A DNA stretch of 64,000 nt. It comes from Homarus americanus. Its lineage: Eukaryota; Arthropoda; Malacostraca; Decapoda; Nephropidae. A program made the translations under genes and the position numbers. The DNA lies in the NCBI RefSeq assembly GCF_018991925.1, contig NW_024725521.1:1054001-1118000 (forward strand). The letters run 5' to 3'. This document shows positions 1 through 10,754 of the stretch, in pieces (the first letter of the stretch is position 1; every line of letters starts with the position of its first letter). Below the pieces are notes generated by a model. It worked only from the letters and a program-made list of their open reading frames with translations. It had not been told where the DNA came from and searched no databases.

Positions 1-124
1 TGTGTGTGGTCAGAACAGTGATGGTGGAGGTGGAGGTGACGGAGGACCTGACTCGGTGAATGGTGAGGCAAGTGGACATTCTTCCAGAGTTTCAACGCCT
101 GTTCAAAACCTAGTGGCAGCACAG
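1..124 (+). CDS. Partial internal exon, Gly/Ser-rich protein (5' end outside window)
   Basis: The frame starting at base 2 is open and gives a low-complexity stretch (a run of Gly/Asp, then SVNGEASGHSSRVSTPVQNL, ending VAAQ). It stops being plausible coding sequence exactly at CAG|GTAAGT, a consensus 5' splice site at 124/125, so the exon ends in phase 0. The upstream border is outside the window. No domain is recognisable; the composition resembles disordered linkers of nuclear proteins. The next same-strand exon with compatible phase is at 10755. It could be the upstream part of the CDCA7 gene, or of the Met-rich gene whose last exons are at 29.3 and 33.8 kb. Coding status is likely; gene identity is unknown. 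Confidence 0.55.
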
Positions 125-889
125 GTAAGTCACCTGATGTATTTTTTATGTGTAGTTGCATGCCAGAAGCTGAAGTCACTGATGGTTTGTATAATTATTT
201 TTAATTTGTAATTCAGGTACAAGTTATTCCTGAAGCAATTTTAGCATCATTTTGCAGCCATTTCATTGAAAATGTTTGGGGTGTGTCGTACAGTGTAGTA
301 AATGGAAAATAATAATACAACATTCAAGTGTTAGAGATTGGATTAATTTGTATTTAATATTAGGCCTGTAAATGAGGGTATACAGGTATACTGCTAGTAC
401 CCCAAGAAAACAGTTGACATTACGTATAATGAGACTGATTACCTGTAACTTCATAGTACTGTATAATGGTATAGAGCGACCATGCTGTTACATTTATAGT
501 GGGAAAGTTTGGGTTTACTCTTGTCTCATGACTACAACAGGAAAAGGGAGAAGGACGATGAGTTTTGCAATTAACACGTCCGTTCTAGGTCACTTTTGTT
601 TTCAACATGAGCTATAGAGCACCAACATATGGAACAAATCTTCATGTCTGGTCACAGCTTTGCCCAGTGTGGAGGTGCTCAACCCCTGCAATGACTTTGA
701 GACAGCTAAGTGTTTTCTTGTGGTTGTGTATGATAATTGCTTGGTCCTAATTATTAGTTTTATACATTTAATATCTTTATATTTTGTTGCAGGGATGTTT
801 AGTTTTCTTAAAGATCATTTGGCTGGTTATCTAGCAAGTTGATTACAGGACCAACTACACCTGGCACTATGGCCTTAATTATTTTTATA
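125..889. other. Intron sequence, no recognisable feature
   Basis: AT-rich non-coding sequence downstream of the donor at 125. Short open frames here lack splice sites, domain similarity and codon bias. I see nothing further in it. Confidence 0.5.
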
Positions 890-2816
890 TATCGTATTTG
901 CCGGCGTATAAGATGCATTTTTTTTTTTTCGATGGGAGGCCAAGCGCCATGGGCGGAGGTGCCTAGCTAGGGAGTCTGGGACGAGCAGTAGTCCACTAAG
1001 CACAAATATTTTTTACTAATAATATTACTCATAATAAAATACTGTACTGAAAAACAAGCCAAATTATCACAATCTATAATCACAAACTTGCGACAAATTT
1101 GCTGAAGACGTAAATAATGGCTTAACGGCAGAGGGAAGCTCACAATATCTCACTATACCTCTTTCCCCAGCATACATAACCCACACCAGATACATGTCTT
1201 ACATTATTTAATGACTGTGTTACCTTTAAGAAACATTTGTTTATTATCTAAATGAAAAATGTCCCTAGAAAGATTAAAGAAATGTTAACAGAAAGTTCAG
1301 CCGCCAGTCAGCCATTTGTAATTAGTCGATGATGCCAAAACAATAGCGATGGTGCTACACCCTGGTGGCTGATCATGGCAACAAAAACTCACAGCTAAAA
1401 ATACGAGTTTCACATCCTGTCGGTAATTCTCTTGACCAAAATATAAACAAGCCACACAGCTGTTCTGATCAGAGGGAGAGTTGGGTTAGTATAATGTTAC
1501 TATACTTATGAAATGCTTTCCCAAGTGTGACCTTTTCATATCTTTTGTGTGGCTTTTTACCCTCTTTCCCCTCAAAAACAATACAATTAATGAAAATTGC
1601 AAACTATATTCTTTAAATAATGTTTCTGAATGCACCTTATGCAATATAAATGAATAATAATATGGTCACACAAGAGGAGATGGGATGCCATTGTTTTCGA
1701 TTGTGTTTACAGCCGGGAGTCTGGGACGATAGTTCTACACGAGAAAATTAAGAAAATAAGACCCTGATTGTAGCTGTAGTAAAATTAATGTAGAAAAAAT
1801 AATAATATATATGTTTTAAGTAACATTATTTAATATTAATAAATGGAACAATAGAAGTAGCTAACCACTAATGAAAAAAGAGAAAGAGATGGATTGGGAA
1901 CGCCAGCATACTGTATGTGTGCACATTTAAGGATACCACGTCATTATCTTTTTAAGAATATTTACAAAAGATTAATTTTTGTTTATTACTGAATATGTAT
2001 TTGATTGAATTAATCTTTATATATGCGGAATGAACAATACAATTTATTAATAATACGTAGAAAATTAAAACACGCAAGGGGATAAGAGACGGCATTGTTG
2101 TCAGTGTTTACACCCATAATGCCAGTTGTCCACCTGAAACTGAAGAAAATAAGACCCTGGTTGTTGTTGTAGTAAAATTACTGTAAAAAATATGTATGTT
2201 TTAATTAATGTTATTTAATGTACAGTAGAAGTAACCACTGATATTAAAGAAAAAGTGAGGCAGTGGAACGCCAATGTATACGTGCGCACTCAAGGAAACA
2301 TACCGTATATACTCGTGTATAGTTCAAGTTTTTAAGAGCAAATTTTTAGGCAAAAAACTGGGGGGTCGACCTCTACATGGGTAATAGTTTCGTTAGGTTG
2401 AATCCGTGCATGATAGGAAGGGCTAGGAGCAACTTTTAGCTTTAGACATGAAAAATATTTACCAGTTACTGCCAGTAAACAATGGAAACATAAAATATGT
2501 ACCAATTAGTAATGAAAAGTTGTGCAGTGCCTTCAGCAGATGAAGCTCACCAACTTACAATAGGCTAAATTACTTTACAACGTGCTTTCAGTAGTCTATG
2601 TTGAAGTTCTTAGCACAGGCTAACTTATCTTACCATATATACGGTATCACAGTACCCATTGATCTACCAAAAAATACCTGTAATAAAAACCTTTTCAATA
2701 TTTCACACTTAATATAATACCCGATAATCCACCTCAACCTCATATTGTTTACAAAGATGCACGACGCACCACCAGCTGTTGAGTGTTGGCACAGTTGCCG
2801 TATCAGCTAGACAGTA
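890..2816. repeat. Decayed interspersed repeats with a ~300-bp direct duplication
   Basis: A repeat-like terminus (TTTGCCGGCGTATAAGATGC) opens the region near 898. Two diverged direct copies follow, roughly 1640-1945 and 2030-2310. Both share, in order, a 'gatgggatgccattgtt'-like block, 'gaaaataagaccctg', a 'gtagtaaaattaatgta' block, a 'ttatttaat' block and 'gtgcgcactcaaggaa'-like ends. Near 2308 another repeat terminus begins (ATATACTCGTGTATAGTTCA, followed by a GGGGGGTCGAC block), and a related copy occurs at 2921 inside the adjacent Tigger element. The family is not identified. Confidence 0.5.
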
Positions 2817-3219
2817 CAGTCGGCCCTTAACATACGCGGGGGTTACGTAACAGAGATACCCGTGGATGTTAAAAATCCGCGTATTTTTGAAAAAAAACCC
2901 TGGCCCCCCATGTCCTTATTTACCATATATACCTGTGTGTAGTTCGAGTTTTTAAGACCAAATGTAAAACGATGTAAAACATAAAGTATTCATTTATTAA
3001 AGTTTATTTATAGATACTGGACATAAATTTTTGTTCATTACATTTGAAACATCAATCTTTGTTAATTAAATTTGAAACAAAAGAAAACTACGATACCGTA
3101 TTTTCATTAAAATATTACATCACAAGTATATTTTACCTTAACTGTGACTGAATGAATATACGTATTCTCAGAAATAAATGTGGAAATATAATAATTTTGC
3201 TGGAATGACGTACATATTA

Positions 3220-3475
3220 CAGTGGAAAGTGGGATAAAATCATGACGAAAACAATGACTTTCGTTGTTCAAATGATTTTACCGTAATCGCTTTTCGAATG
3301 GTTTTCAGTTAAAAAACTGTTGTACTCGTACTGTATTACAATAATATTCTATCCTATCATTAGCCTTATAATCCCACAACTGAAAACCATTCGAAAAGCG
3401 ATTACGGTAACATCTTTTGAACGAAAGAAAGAGAAAGTCATTGCTTTCGTCACAATTTTATCCCACTTTCCACTG
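3220..3475. repeat. 256-bp palindromic MITE inside the Tigger element
   Basis: The left arm begins CAGTGGAAAGTGGGATAAAA and the right arm ends in its complement at 3475, with TA on both sides (3218-3219, 3476-3477). The arms, each about 90-100 bp, contain matching blocks (ACGAAA.CAATGACTTTCG, ACCGTAATCGCTTTTCGAAT, GGTTTTCAGT) and would fold into a long hairpin with a short unpaired centre near 3311-3378. A second copy lies at 4378-4620. Confidence 0.75.
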
Positions 3476-3855
3476 TAATACGTACATCATTTCAGCAAAA
3501 ATATTACATTTCCATGTTCTCAGAAATAAATGGTAGTTTTGTTGAAATGCAATGTACAGTATTTAATATTATAATGCAAAAATAGCTATAAAAACAATTA
3601 ATACACCTGTAATGTACTGGCTGGCATCTCCACTCGTCCCTGCTCCCGCGTCCAAGGTCACCACTCCACCCAACTCGCTCCCTCCGCTCCCTCCTCCGCC
3701 TCCTCACTGTCACTACTGCCGACAACAAACACAAATGTTTTGTGAATAACTGCACCTCCACTTCCTATGTACAGTGCTGAACTGTACTGTGCTGTGCATT
3801 TTTACAAACAATAAACATGGCAAGAAAAGCTATTAAAAAAAAAGAGATAAAAATT

Positions 3856-4386
3856 TCACTTTACTGTACAGTACCTATCCTCGGCGACAGGACGGGGGTC
3901 ATCGGGCTCATCGTCACTCAATTCCATAACGGGTGGTGAAGTGGGGGCGACCGTAGATTCAGCTGCTTCCTCACTGCCGCCAGTGATTGATGGTGTTAAA
4001 TCTCTCCTTCGGTGATCAAAGAACATGGTGATGGGGAGTTGTCGTCTCTTTCTTTTCATTTCTTCCATGATGTTTTTGTATGGAGCAAAAACGTCATCCA
4101 TCCCTCGCATGAATTTCAGGGCACGCACCATGGAGGGGTCCATACTATAGGCCAGGTTTTTCAGTGCCTCAATATTCCTGGTCATCTCCCCCAACTTCTC
4201 CAACGTTATTTCTTGGTGCTCTTCCTCTTCCTCATCCTCTTTCCCTTTCGCTTCCTCTTCCGAGTCTACTAACTCTTGTAGATCCTCCTCGGTCAGCTCA
4301 GTGTCGTGCTCTTCAATTAGCTCCCTAATCTCGTCCTCTGCCATGTCCTGGAAGCCTTCAGCAGCCACTTTCCTTGACAGTGCCAA
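3856..4386 (-). pseudogene. C-terminal fragment of a Tigger (pogo/JRK-like) transposase
   Basis: The minus-strand frame of about 176 codons has the typical acidic tail of Tigger/CENP-B-like transposases: a DEIRELIEEHDTELTEEDLQ block, then a Glu-rich stretch, then an IEALKNLAYSMDP block and a C-terminal helical region (MRGMDDVFAPYKNIMEEMKR). In the family this lies after the DDE/D catalytic core. No ATG begins the similarity; the frame opens from TTG at the edge of the palindrome at 4378-4620, so the catalytic domain has been lost or displaced. It ends at a stop near 3856. It is a non-functional remnant inside the element bounded at 2817-5105. Identification rests on recognition of the tail motif, not on a search. 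Confidence 0.75.
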
Positions 4387-4620
4387 GTGGGATAAAATCG
4401 TGACGAAAACAATGACTTTCGCTTTCTTTCGTTCAAAAGATGTTACCGTAATCCCTTTTCGAATGGTTTTCAGTTAAAAAAACTGTTGCATCACAAGTGA
4501 ATTAGGATAGAATATTATTGTAATACAACAGTTTTTTAACTGAAAACCAATCGAAAAGTGATTACGGTAACATCTTTTGAACGAAAGAAAGCGAGTCATT
4601 GCTTTCGTCACTTTCCACTG
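4378..4620. repeat. Second copy of the palindromic MITE
   Basis: It is the same family as 3220-3475: the left end is CAGTGCCAAGTGGGATAAAA, and the right end CTTTCCACTG is followed by TAATACGTACGTCATTTCAG, closely matching the flank of the first copy. It abuts the truncated transposase frame, and the left TA is not preserved. It may have mediated loss of the upstream transposase by recombination between copies; that is inference. Confidence 0.65.
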
Positions 4621-5347
4621 TAATACGTACGTCATTTCAGCAAAATATTACATTTCCATATTCTCAGAAATAAATAGTAGTTTTGCTGAAACGTAATGCA
4701 TTTCAATGTAAATTAGGATAAACTACATGAAAACAAAAGACTTTACCTAACCTTCCGATGTTCAAGATATGTTACTCGTTTTTTTAGTAGTTTTCGGTTA
4801 AAATACTCTTATATTAGTGATATTCTATTCATACTGTGCTTGATATAATACATTCACGGAAATGTAATATTTTTGCAACTACAATGCTGATGTCAACACA
4901 AGCGTGGTTACAGCGAGACTGACTGAGTGAGGGAGAGCTATGCGTGTGTGTGAGATTGCGGGAGCGGGCGGTGTCCCGTGTTCGGTGCCGCGCGCGATTT
5001 GAATGTACTTCGGTTACTTCAATGTACAGAATATTCCTCCGGCGGGCCAATCCGCATATTTGCAAATCCGTGTATGCTAAACCCGCATATGTTAAGGGCC
5101 GACTGTACTTGTTTTTCAAATCGTTTTCAGTTGAACTGTTACATCACAAGTATATTTTACCTTAACTGTGCCTGAATGAATATATTCTGAGAAATAAATA
5201 GTAATTTTGCTGAAACGTGATGTATTTCAATGTAAAATACGATAAAATACATGACAAAAACAAAAGACTTTACCAAACCTTCCGATGTTCAATAGATGTT
5301 ACACGTTTTTTTAATAGTTTTTGGTTAAAATACTGTTATATTACAAT

Positions 5348-5660
5348 GAGCTCCAGTGTGATTCTGTGCTGAGGAACAAGTGTTGATGTTGGCACATTTT
5401 ATCAATACTTTGGACCAAATTATCCCAGGATTAAATGTTTTGCCTCAAAGATTATGTCAATGTTCGGAAGTACATATGTCTGTGAACAACTCTTTTCTGT
5501 GATGAACATGAACAAGTCTCGGCTTCAGTCTCAACTTACTGATGCTCACCTTAATTCAATACTGAAGGTTGCTACAGCTCAGTCGTTAGTGCCAAACTTT
5601 GATGCACTGGTCCATACCAAGAGGTGCCAATTATCAGGAAGCAGCAGTAGCAAACAATAA
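5348..5660 (+). pseudogene. hAT (Charlie-like) transposase C-terminal dimerisation domain, frameshifted
   Basis: The plus-strand frame 5373-5660 reads FGSTYVCEQLFSVMNMNKSR followed by LTDAHLNSILKVATAQSL. This is the characteristic hAT C-terminal dimerisation motif as found in Charlie/GTF2IRD2-like transposases. Upstream, residues matching the same family (ELQCDSVLRNK from 5348) are in a different frame, with a stop at 5384, so there is a small frameshift near 5380. The frame ends at a stop at 5658-5660. A hAT-type terminus lies about 200 bases downstream (to 5862). The N-terminal BED finger and catalytic core are absent. The element is dead and 5'-truncated next to the Tigger. Confidence 0.8.
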
Positions 5661-5842
5661 GATTGATCAAGGTAAGTAAACACTTGATTTGTTTGTTTTT
5701 AAGGGTTTCGCACGAGCGCAGACTAAATCCACCTTTCTTAATTTTGTCGTACTACTCACCCAAGAGGTGATTGCGAAGTGCTCATAATTATGTTACTTGG
5801 CCCGCATACTGTGTACTCATATTAAATCTGGCCCGCCTTGGC

Positions 5843-5862
5843 AAATGAGTTTGACACCCCTG
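5843..5862 (+). repeat. 3' terminal inverted repeat of a hAT-Charlie element
   Basis: The sequence AAATGAGTTTGACACCCCTG is the complement of the CAGGGGTGTCAAACTCA terminus typical of Charlie-type hAT elements, and is preceded by 'ctggcccgccttggc', also characteristic. It closes the truncated element containing the transposase tail at 5348-5660. No matching left terminus is visible, so no 8-bp target duplication can be confirmed. Confidence 0.75.
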
Positions 5863-6052
5863 ACCTAAAGTCTTTGCGTTTATGTGCATTGATTTGTCCG
5901 TGAGAAACTCAATAAATCTACTTCTAGGTGTAAATAAGTTCTGAATTTCAACTAACTACAACTACCTTCAGCCATGCTCTGAGTATGAAGACATAATAAT
6001 GCCTGAAAGTGATCCCTAAAACTGCTGAACTCAGCAATAACCTAACTTTTAA

Positions 6053-6607
6053 CCCATTAACTGCTATCATTGTCTGGCTGATTTTGCAAAATCGTGCCAT
6101 CATTGTCTTAGACAGCTGGCATTTGGCAGTGTGAATTTAAAGCTGTACACCAAAAATTGCACAAAGAATGGAAAGTTGATGATCAGTAGACTCTCTAGAG
6201 TGAGACACAAGTCTGGTGAGCTTCAGTCAACTTGCTATCATAGTTGAATGATTTGGAAATATTCATGCCTCATAACTTCCCTCACCCCGCTCCTGCTATC
6301 CTCAGTGGCCCCTCACCCACACCTATGATGCCACACCCTGGTAAGGGCTTACCACCCACTTTGCACCATAAAACCTCGCTGCTGCACCACTACAACCACC
6401 TCTTGCATCACAGCAACAACCAGTGCTCAGCAGTTGCCAGTTACTCTTCGCCTCACTTCATAGACTTAACTCACCACCCTTGATGAGTACAAAGTTTTTA
6501 TATGGATTTATATCTTCAATTGCATAAAATTATTATTTATTTATTTATATATATATTTTGGGCGTTTGTGGAGTACCTTCTATTTCCCAAATAATGCAGT
6601 TATTGGG
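6053..6607. mobile_element. piggyBac-like MITE with TTAA flanks
   Basis: The left end is TTAA (6049-6052) followed by CCCATTAACTGC. The right end, reverse-complemented, is TTAA (6608-6611) followed by CCCAATAACTGC. Duplicated TTAA and CCC(A/T)..-type termini are hallmarks of piggyBac elements. The interior contains an open frame (6244-6483, His/Pro/Ser-rich, starting MNDLEIFMPHNFPHPAPAIL) that does not match the catalytic region of piggyBac transposases. It may be a non-functional leftover. A second, diverged element of the same type lies at 44381-44910. Confidence 0.65.
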
Positions 6608-7249
6608 TTAAACCTAAAATGGCTGTACTTCATCAATAAAACCTTTAATCTTGCTTTCTTACCTTTTCCTCCATTGATTTTTTGCTTTTTTGTTGCTTTT
6701 GGTTAATCTCAACAAAGACTCAAGTGAACTATTTAAAATTCATTTACTAGTAAAACCTCGATAAATCGGAATTCGCTTTTTGGGACTCTGAGATGCTCTG
6801 GTCACCAAGGGGAGGAATTAAATAAAACAAAATCTGGTGAAATGAACAACACTTACTGAATACTGTACAGTGGTCTAATCAGATTTTATATAGGCCTACT
6901 GAGACACTGTAAGCAGACGGGTTGATCAGGGTTCCCCCCCCCACAGGGACTAGCCCACCCGGGCACAGGTCACTGACCCACATTTGCTCCCAGATAAACA
7001 TTCGTCTTCCACATAGTACAATATACGCCAACACTTATTTGTTCTTATTTTTATCTTCATAGTATACTGTACAGTTTACAGTTTTTCTTTATTCATAAGC
7101 AAATTCTCTGGTTACTAACATAAAACACTTCACAGTTAATAACAATCATCTTGGTGACATCAGTTGTTGACAACCAGACTTATATATCTGATCTCCAACT
7201 CGGAGAGTTGTTTTATACTTTTATTTAATTTTTTATTGTTGCTGTAATA

Positions 7250-8081
7250 CAGGTAGACCACCTCATATCCGTCAATCAGTAATCCAGTTCCACCGTTGGT
7301 TCGGATTTAATTTGGCCACCGTAATTTCAAATTTCGCACTGGTCTCCTCGCCAACCCGCTGCTACTGTTATGGTGGCCCCACTAGCAGACTCGGCTGTTG
7401 GCACGGTGTTTGAGGAGCGGCAAGTTATTCCTCTGTGCTTTTCTTTATTTATTATTATAAACTGCTCTTATTTAGCCCCAGTCTGTCTTCATTGAATAAA
7501 GGAAATGCTTCTTGTGGTGTAAAGTGCAAACACCATACGTTGTCTATACAAGATAAAGTTGAACTTCTCAAAAAACTAGACAGTGGCATGTCTGTTTGCA
7601 GCATATGCGACTTGTATAACATTGGCGTTTCCACAGTGTATGACATAAAAAGACAGAAAAGAAAGCTGCTCCAGTTCTTTGCTGATAGTGAATCAAAGAA
7701 ACAGATGTCCATAAGGAAAACATTGAAATATGGAAGATGTTCACAGCTAGATAAAGTTCTGATAAAGTGGTTTAAACTCCGCGTCAGTGAAGGTGCGGAA
7801 CTGTCCGGGGAGATGGTGAGGGAGCAAGCAAAATTATTTCATGCAGAATTAGGAATAGATTATGCGTGTGATTATATTGAAGGGTGGCTTCAGCGGTTCA
7901 AGCAGCGACATGGGATAAAGTTTCGTGCAGTGTGTGGTGAAAAAAGGTCGGAGAGGTGGTTATGAAGTGGGCTAGAGGTGTTTATTAATTTAATCCTAAC
8001 CTAACCACCTGTGGTTTGGTAAAATCACTAATCCGGCACTGCTCAGGTCCCAATCAGTCCTGATTTGAGATGGTCAACCTG
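7250..8081. mobile_element. Nested 832-bp Tigger element
   Basis: The ends are CAGGTAGACCACCTCATATC and, reverse-complemented, CAGGTTGACCATCTCAAATC, flanked by TA (7248-7249 and 8082-8083). It carries the N-terminal part of a Tigger transposase (7435-7965), so it is an internally deleted derivative of a longer autonomous element. It lies wholly inside the element at 6747-8274 and is therefore the younger insertion. Confidence 0.8.
7435..7965 (+). pseudogene. Tigger transposase N-terminal DNA-binding domain (CENP-B/pogo HTH), truncated
   Basis: The frame is open for about 176 codons. Similarity starts around residue 30 (KHHTLSIQDKVELLKKLDSG), then SVCSICDLYNIGVSTVYDIK, which is the pogo/psq-type helix-turn-helix. 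A second HTH_Tnp_Tc5/CENP-B-like region follows (DKVLIKWFKLRVSEGAELSG through FHAELGIDYACDYIEGWLQR and FKQRHGIKFRAVCGEK). The frame stops just where the linker to the DDE catalytic domain should start. Real similarity begins after the first ~25 hydrophobic codons, so the first ATG is probably not the ancestral start. It is an isolated DNA-binding module, at present a pseudogene inside the 832-bp nested element. Domestication as a DNA-binding protein cannot be excluded but nothing here supports it. Confidence 0.8.
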
Positions 8082-8705
8082 TATTCTTTTAATAACCTTG
8101 TGATACACTTAAAGACCTTAGTTGTTGAAGTGCAGTAATAACATAACTGATTTTCTTTAAACAGTTCAGTTAAACAGTGTTATCCCCAACTTCCCCCATA
8201 TTTGCTTCTCTCAGACTTTCGTATTTTTCGGATTGGGGTCTGCCCCAATTAGTTCGATTATCGAGGTTCTACTGTATAGTGCTTTGGCATTATGCTGAGA
8301 AATGCAGTGCTTGTCAAGTATAAGCCCATGGTTTTCACTTCAGAAACTTAAATGACTGCCCTTCATAGTAGCACAACAAATCAAACCGTACATCTCAAAT
8401 TTTGGTTTCAAGATGTGTTTCTATTACTTATTTGTTTATATTTAATGTTGCTAGGTTGTGTGAAGTCCTCATCAGCATCACTATTTTACAGCTATTTTAC
8501 AGCTATTTTACCCACTTTTTGGGGTCAGCCATGACAGGGAAAACTAGAGGAAATTTTGGGGTCATTGTTGAGGAAGGGGAACACAAACTAAACACATATG
8601 TCTCGGCACCTAACCCCAAACTGTGATGTCTCTCTTATGAGGCCACTAATAAGTATGACTGTGATGTCCCTCATGTGAGAACAGCCAATTTTAGCATTCA
8701 TTAGG

Positions 8706-9316
8706 TGTGTGACATGTCCCAGTAGACCTCACACTATCTACATGTCCCAGTAGGCCTCCTCACACTATCTACATGTCCCAGGTGGCCTCCTCACACTATC
8801 TACATGTCCCAGTAGGCCTCCTCACACTATCTACATGTCCCAGTAGGCCTCCTCACACTATCTACATGTCCCAGTAGGCCTCCTCACACTATCTACATGT
8901 CCCAGTAGGCCTCCTCACACTATCTACATGTCCCAGTAGGCCCCTCCTCACTATCTACATGTCCCAGTAGGCCTCCTCACACTATCTACATGTCCCAGTA
9001 GGCCTCCTCCACACTATCTACATGTCCCAGTAGGCCTCCTCACACTATCTACATGTCCCAAGGCCTCCTCACACTATCTACATGTCCCAGTACACCTCAC
9101 ACTATCTACATGTCCCAGAAGGCCTCCTCACACTATCTACATGTCCCAGTAGGCCTCCTCACACTATCTACATGTCCCAGTAGGCCTCCTCACACTATCT
9201 ACATATCCCAGTAGACCTCCTCACACTATCTACATGTCCCAGTAGGCCTCCTCACACTATCTACATGTCCCAGTAGGCCTCCTCACACTATCTACATGTC
9301 CCAGTAGGCCTCCTCA
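8706..9316. repeat. 31-bp minisatellite, about 20 copies
   Basis: The unit is approximately CTACATGTCCCAGTAGGCCT followed by CCTCACACTAT, repeated head to tail with few substitutions and occasional short indels (e.g. a shortened unit near 9095-9110). High identity between units suggests recent expansion. It is non-coding and lies within an intron. Confidence 0.95.
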
Positions 9317-9364
9317 AATTACACATCTGTAGGACTCTGTTTCTCTCTCATCGTGGGAGATGCA

Positions 9365-9590
9365 TGTTTATATCTGTTAGTGGTAGTCTGAGTAGATACA
9401 ACACTCACCTCCTGTACCAGGCATTGGTGGTTTGATCCCCAGGCACTCCTAGTTCACCCAGCTGTAAATAGGTACCAAAGTTTACAACTTGGGGAGGTGA
9501 ATGTGATCAAGAGCAGTACTGGCCGTGCTGCCTCCTTGTGTACCAATAGCTTGGTATACAGTGTGCTGTATCCATTCTGTCCCTAATGGA
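9365..9590 (+). mobile_element. tRNA-derived SINE (boundaries approximate)
   Basis: A GGTTTGATCCC block at 9429-9439 matches a Pol III B box, and a degenerate A-box-like stretch (TAGTGGTAGTCTGAGTAGA) lies about 45 bases upstream. After the tRNA-like head, the body contains a 'cagctgtaaataggtacc' block typical of arthropod SINE bodies. There is no intact cloverleaf, so it is not a functional tRNA gene. Ends are not sharply defined. Confidence 0.5.
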
Positions 9591-9599
9591 CACTCACAC

Positions 9600-9890
9600 C
9601 TTCAGGACCCACTTTTCACTTTCAGTGGCACTCTGCCCCCTGCCACCCCCCAGCTCTCACACCTCCCCACTACCCCAAGCTCTTCACACCTTCACACTTC
9701 CCCACAACCCCCAGCTCCTCACCCCCAGCTCTTCCCCCTCCCAGCTCTCCCTCCCAGCTCTTCCTCCCCTCCCAGCTCTCCCTCCCAGCTCTCCTCCCTC
9801 CCAGCTCCCTCCCCCTCCCTCCCTTCCCAACTCCTCACCTCTCCCCTGGTACCCCCCACCCCCCAGCTACTCCATCTCTCCCCACAATAT
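9600..9890. repeat. Pyrimidine-rich low-complexity tract
   Basis: The tract is built of CCCAGCTCTCCCTCC-like variants. The Pro/Ser/Leu-rich open frames across it are artefacts of composition. Confidence 0.85.
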
Positions 9891-9953
9891 GCTCACTTTA
9901 ACACTCCACTGTATGTATATCTTTGATTTTGTTAAAATATAATATGTTTTTAA

Positions 9954-9970
9954 GATTATTATTATTATTA

Positions 9971-10026
<56 letters not shown>

Positions 10027-10038
10027 ATTAATATTATT
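9954..10038. repeat. (ATT)n microsatellite
   Basis: A nearly pure ATT/TTA trinucleotide run with a few interruptions. The Asn- and Ile-run open frames on the minus strand are artefacts. Confidence 0.97.
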
Positions 10039-10754
10039 ATTGTTGCACATAAAGAATGAATAGCCAGTATTTGCTCTTGATTCAGGCAATTGCACTTCTC
10101 TGAAATGCAGTACAAAATTTGCAAACATGAAAGTTCAGTAAATCTGGTGTCACGGGGAAGAGTAACTTGTGTGGGTAAAAAAATGGGATGAAACTAAAGA
10201 ATGCCAGACTGTACATGGCCAATAATGAAGATCAAACAGTATAAACCTGTGTAATCTACTGCCTCTTTAAACAACTGATCTGTGTATATTAAGAGACCCA
10301 TAAGTTATTTATAAGTTTACTGGATATTTATAAATACCTGTACAGTTATATCACAAGATTGAAGGTGTTTTGTTAACCACAGTTTCTAGTAGGGTTACCA
10401 AGTATAGTCCCAGTTGAAGAAAACTGAACACATAAAGTAAAACAGTAATAATATGATGATAGGGAAAATGGTAGCTGTATAAGAGATTGCTAAGGTGCAT
10501 TATTTGAATACAGGTTGTTGACTACAGCCTGGCTGTAGGCATGGAGCCAGAAGTAAGAGCGTTTGGAGTATGATGAGAAATTTATGCACTGGTGGCCTGG
10601 CTGCATAATAGAGATTGCCTCTGCGATATAAATAAATTTATTAGTTTTTGCTCGGTAGAAATAAATTAATATATATCGGTAGTAAAATGTTGAGGTATGG
10701 GCATCTGCCTGCATAGACTTTAACTAGTCCTTAAGTAAGTCTCTCTCGCAGCAG
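10039..10754. other. Intron, no recognisable feature
   Basis: AT-rich sequence leading into the splice acceptor of the 10755 exon (pyrimidine tract TCTCTCTCGCAG at the end). Nothing else is seen. Confidence 0.5.

Larger units (their letters stand above)
2817..5105. mobile_element. Full-length pogo/Tigger-type DNA transposon, 2.3 kb, internally degenerate
   Basis: The terminal inverted repeats start CAGTCGGCCCTTAACATACG on the left. The right end, reverse-complemented, is CAGTCGGCCCTTAACATATG. The element is flanked by TA on both sides (2815-2816 and 5106-5107), the target duplication of the Tc1/mariner superfamily. The CAG...CTG termini and the encoded transposase tail (minus strand, 3856-4386) place it with pogo/Tigger. 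The catalytic and DNA-binding parts of the transposase are missing. In their place are two long palindromes (3220-3475 and 4378-4620) and AT-rich filler, so this copy cannot be autonomous. Confidence 0.85.
6747..8274. mobile_element. Tigger-like element hosting a second Tigger
   Basis: The left terminus is CTAGTAAAACCTCGATAAAT and the right terminus, reverse-complemented, is CAGTAGAACCTCGATAATCG. TA flanks both (6745-6746, 8275-8276). The termini agree over about 25 bases apart from single-base changes. The interior between about 6800 and 7249 has no coding similarity. A complete smaller element with its own termini sits at 7250-8081, giving a clear nesting order. Confidence 0.75.

Noticed and set aside
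8706..9316. Possible CRISPR-like array
   Set aside because: Units are identical head-to-tail repeats without distinct spacers, and the sequence is eukaryotic.
9376..9450. Functional tRNA gene
   Set aside because: B box is present but no cloverleaf can be formed; better explained as a SINE head.
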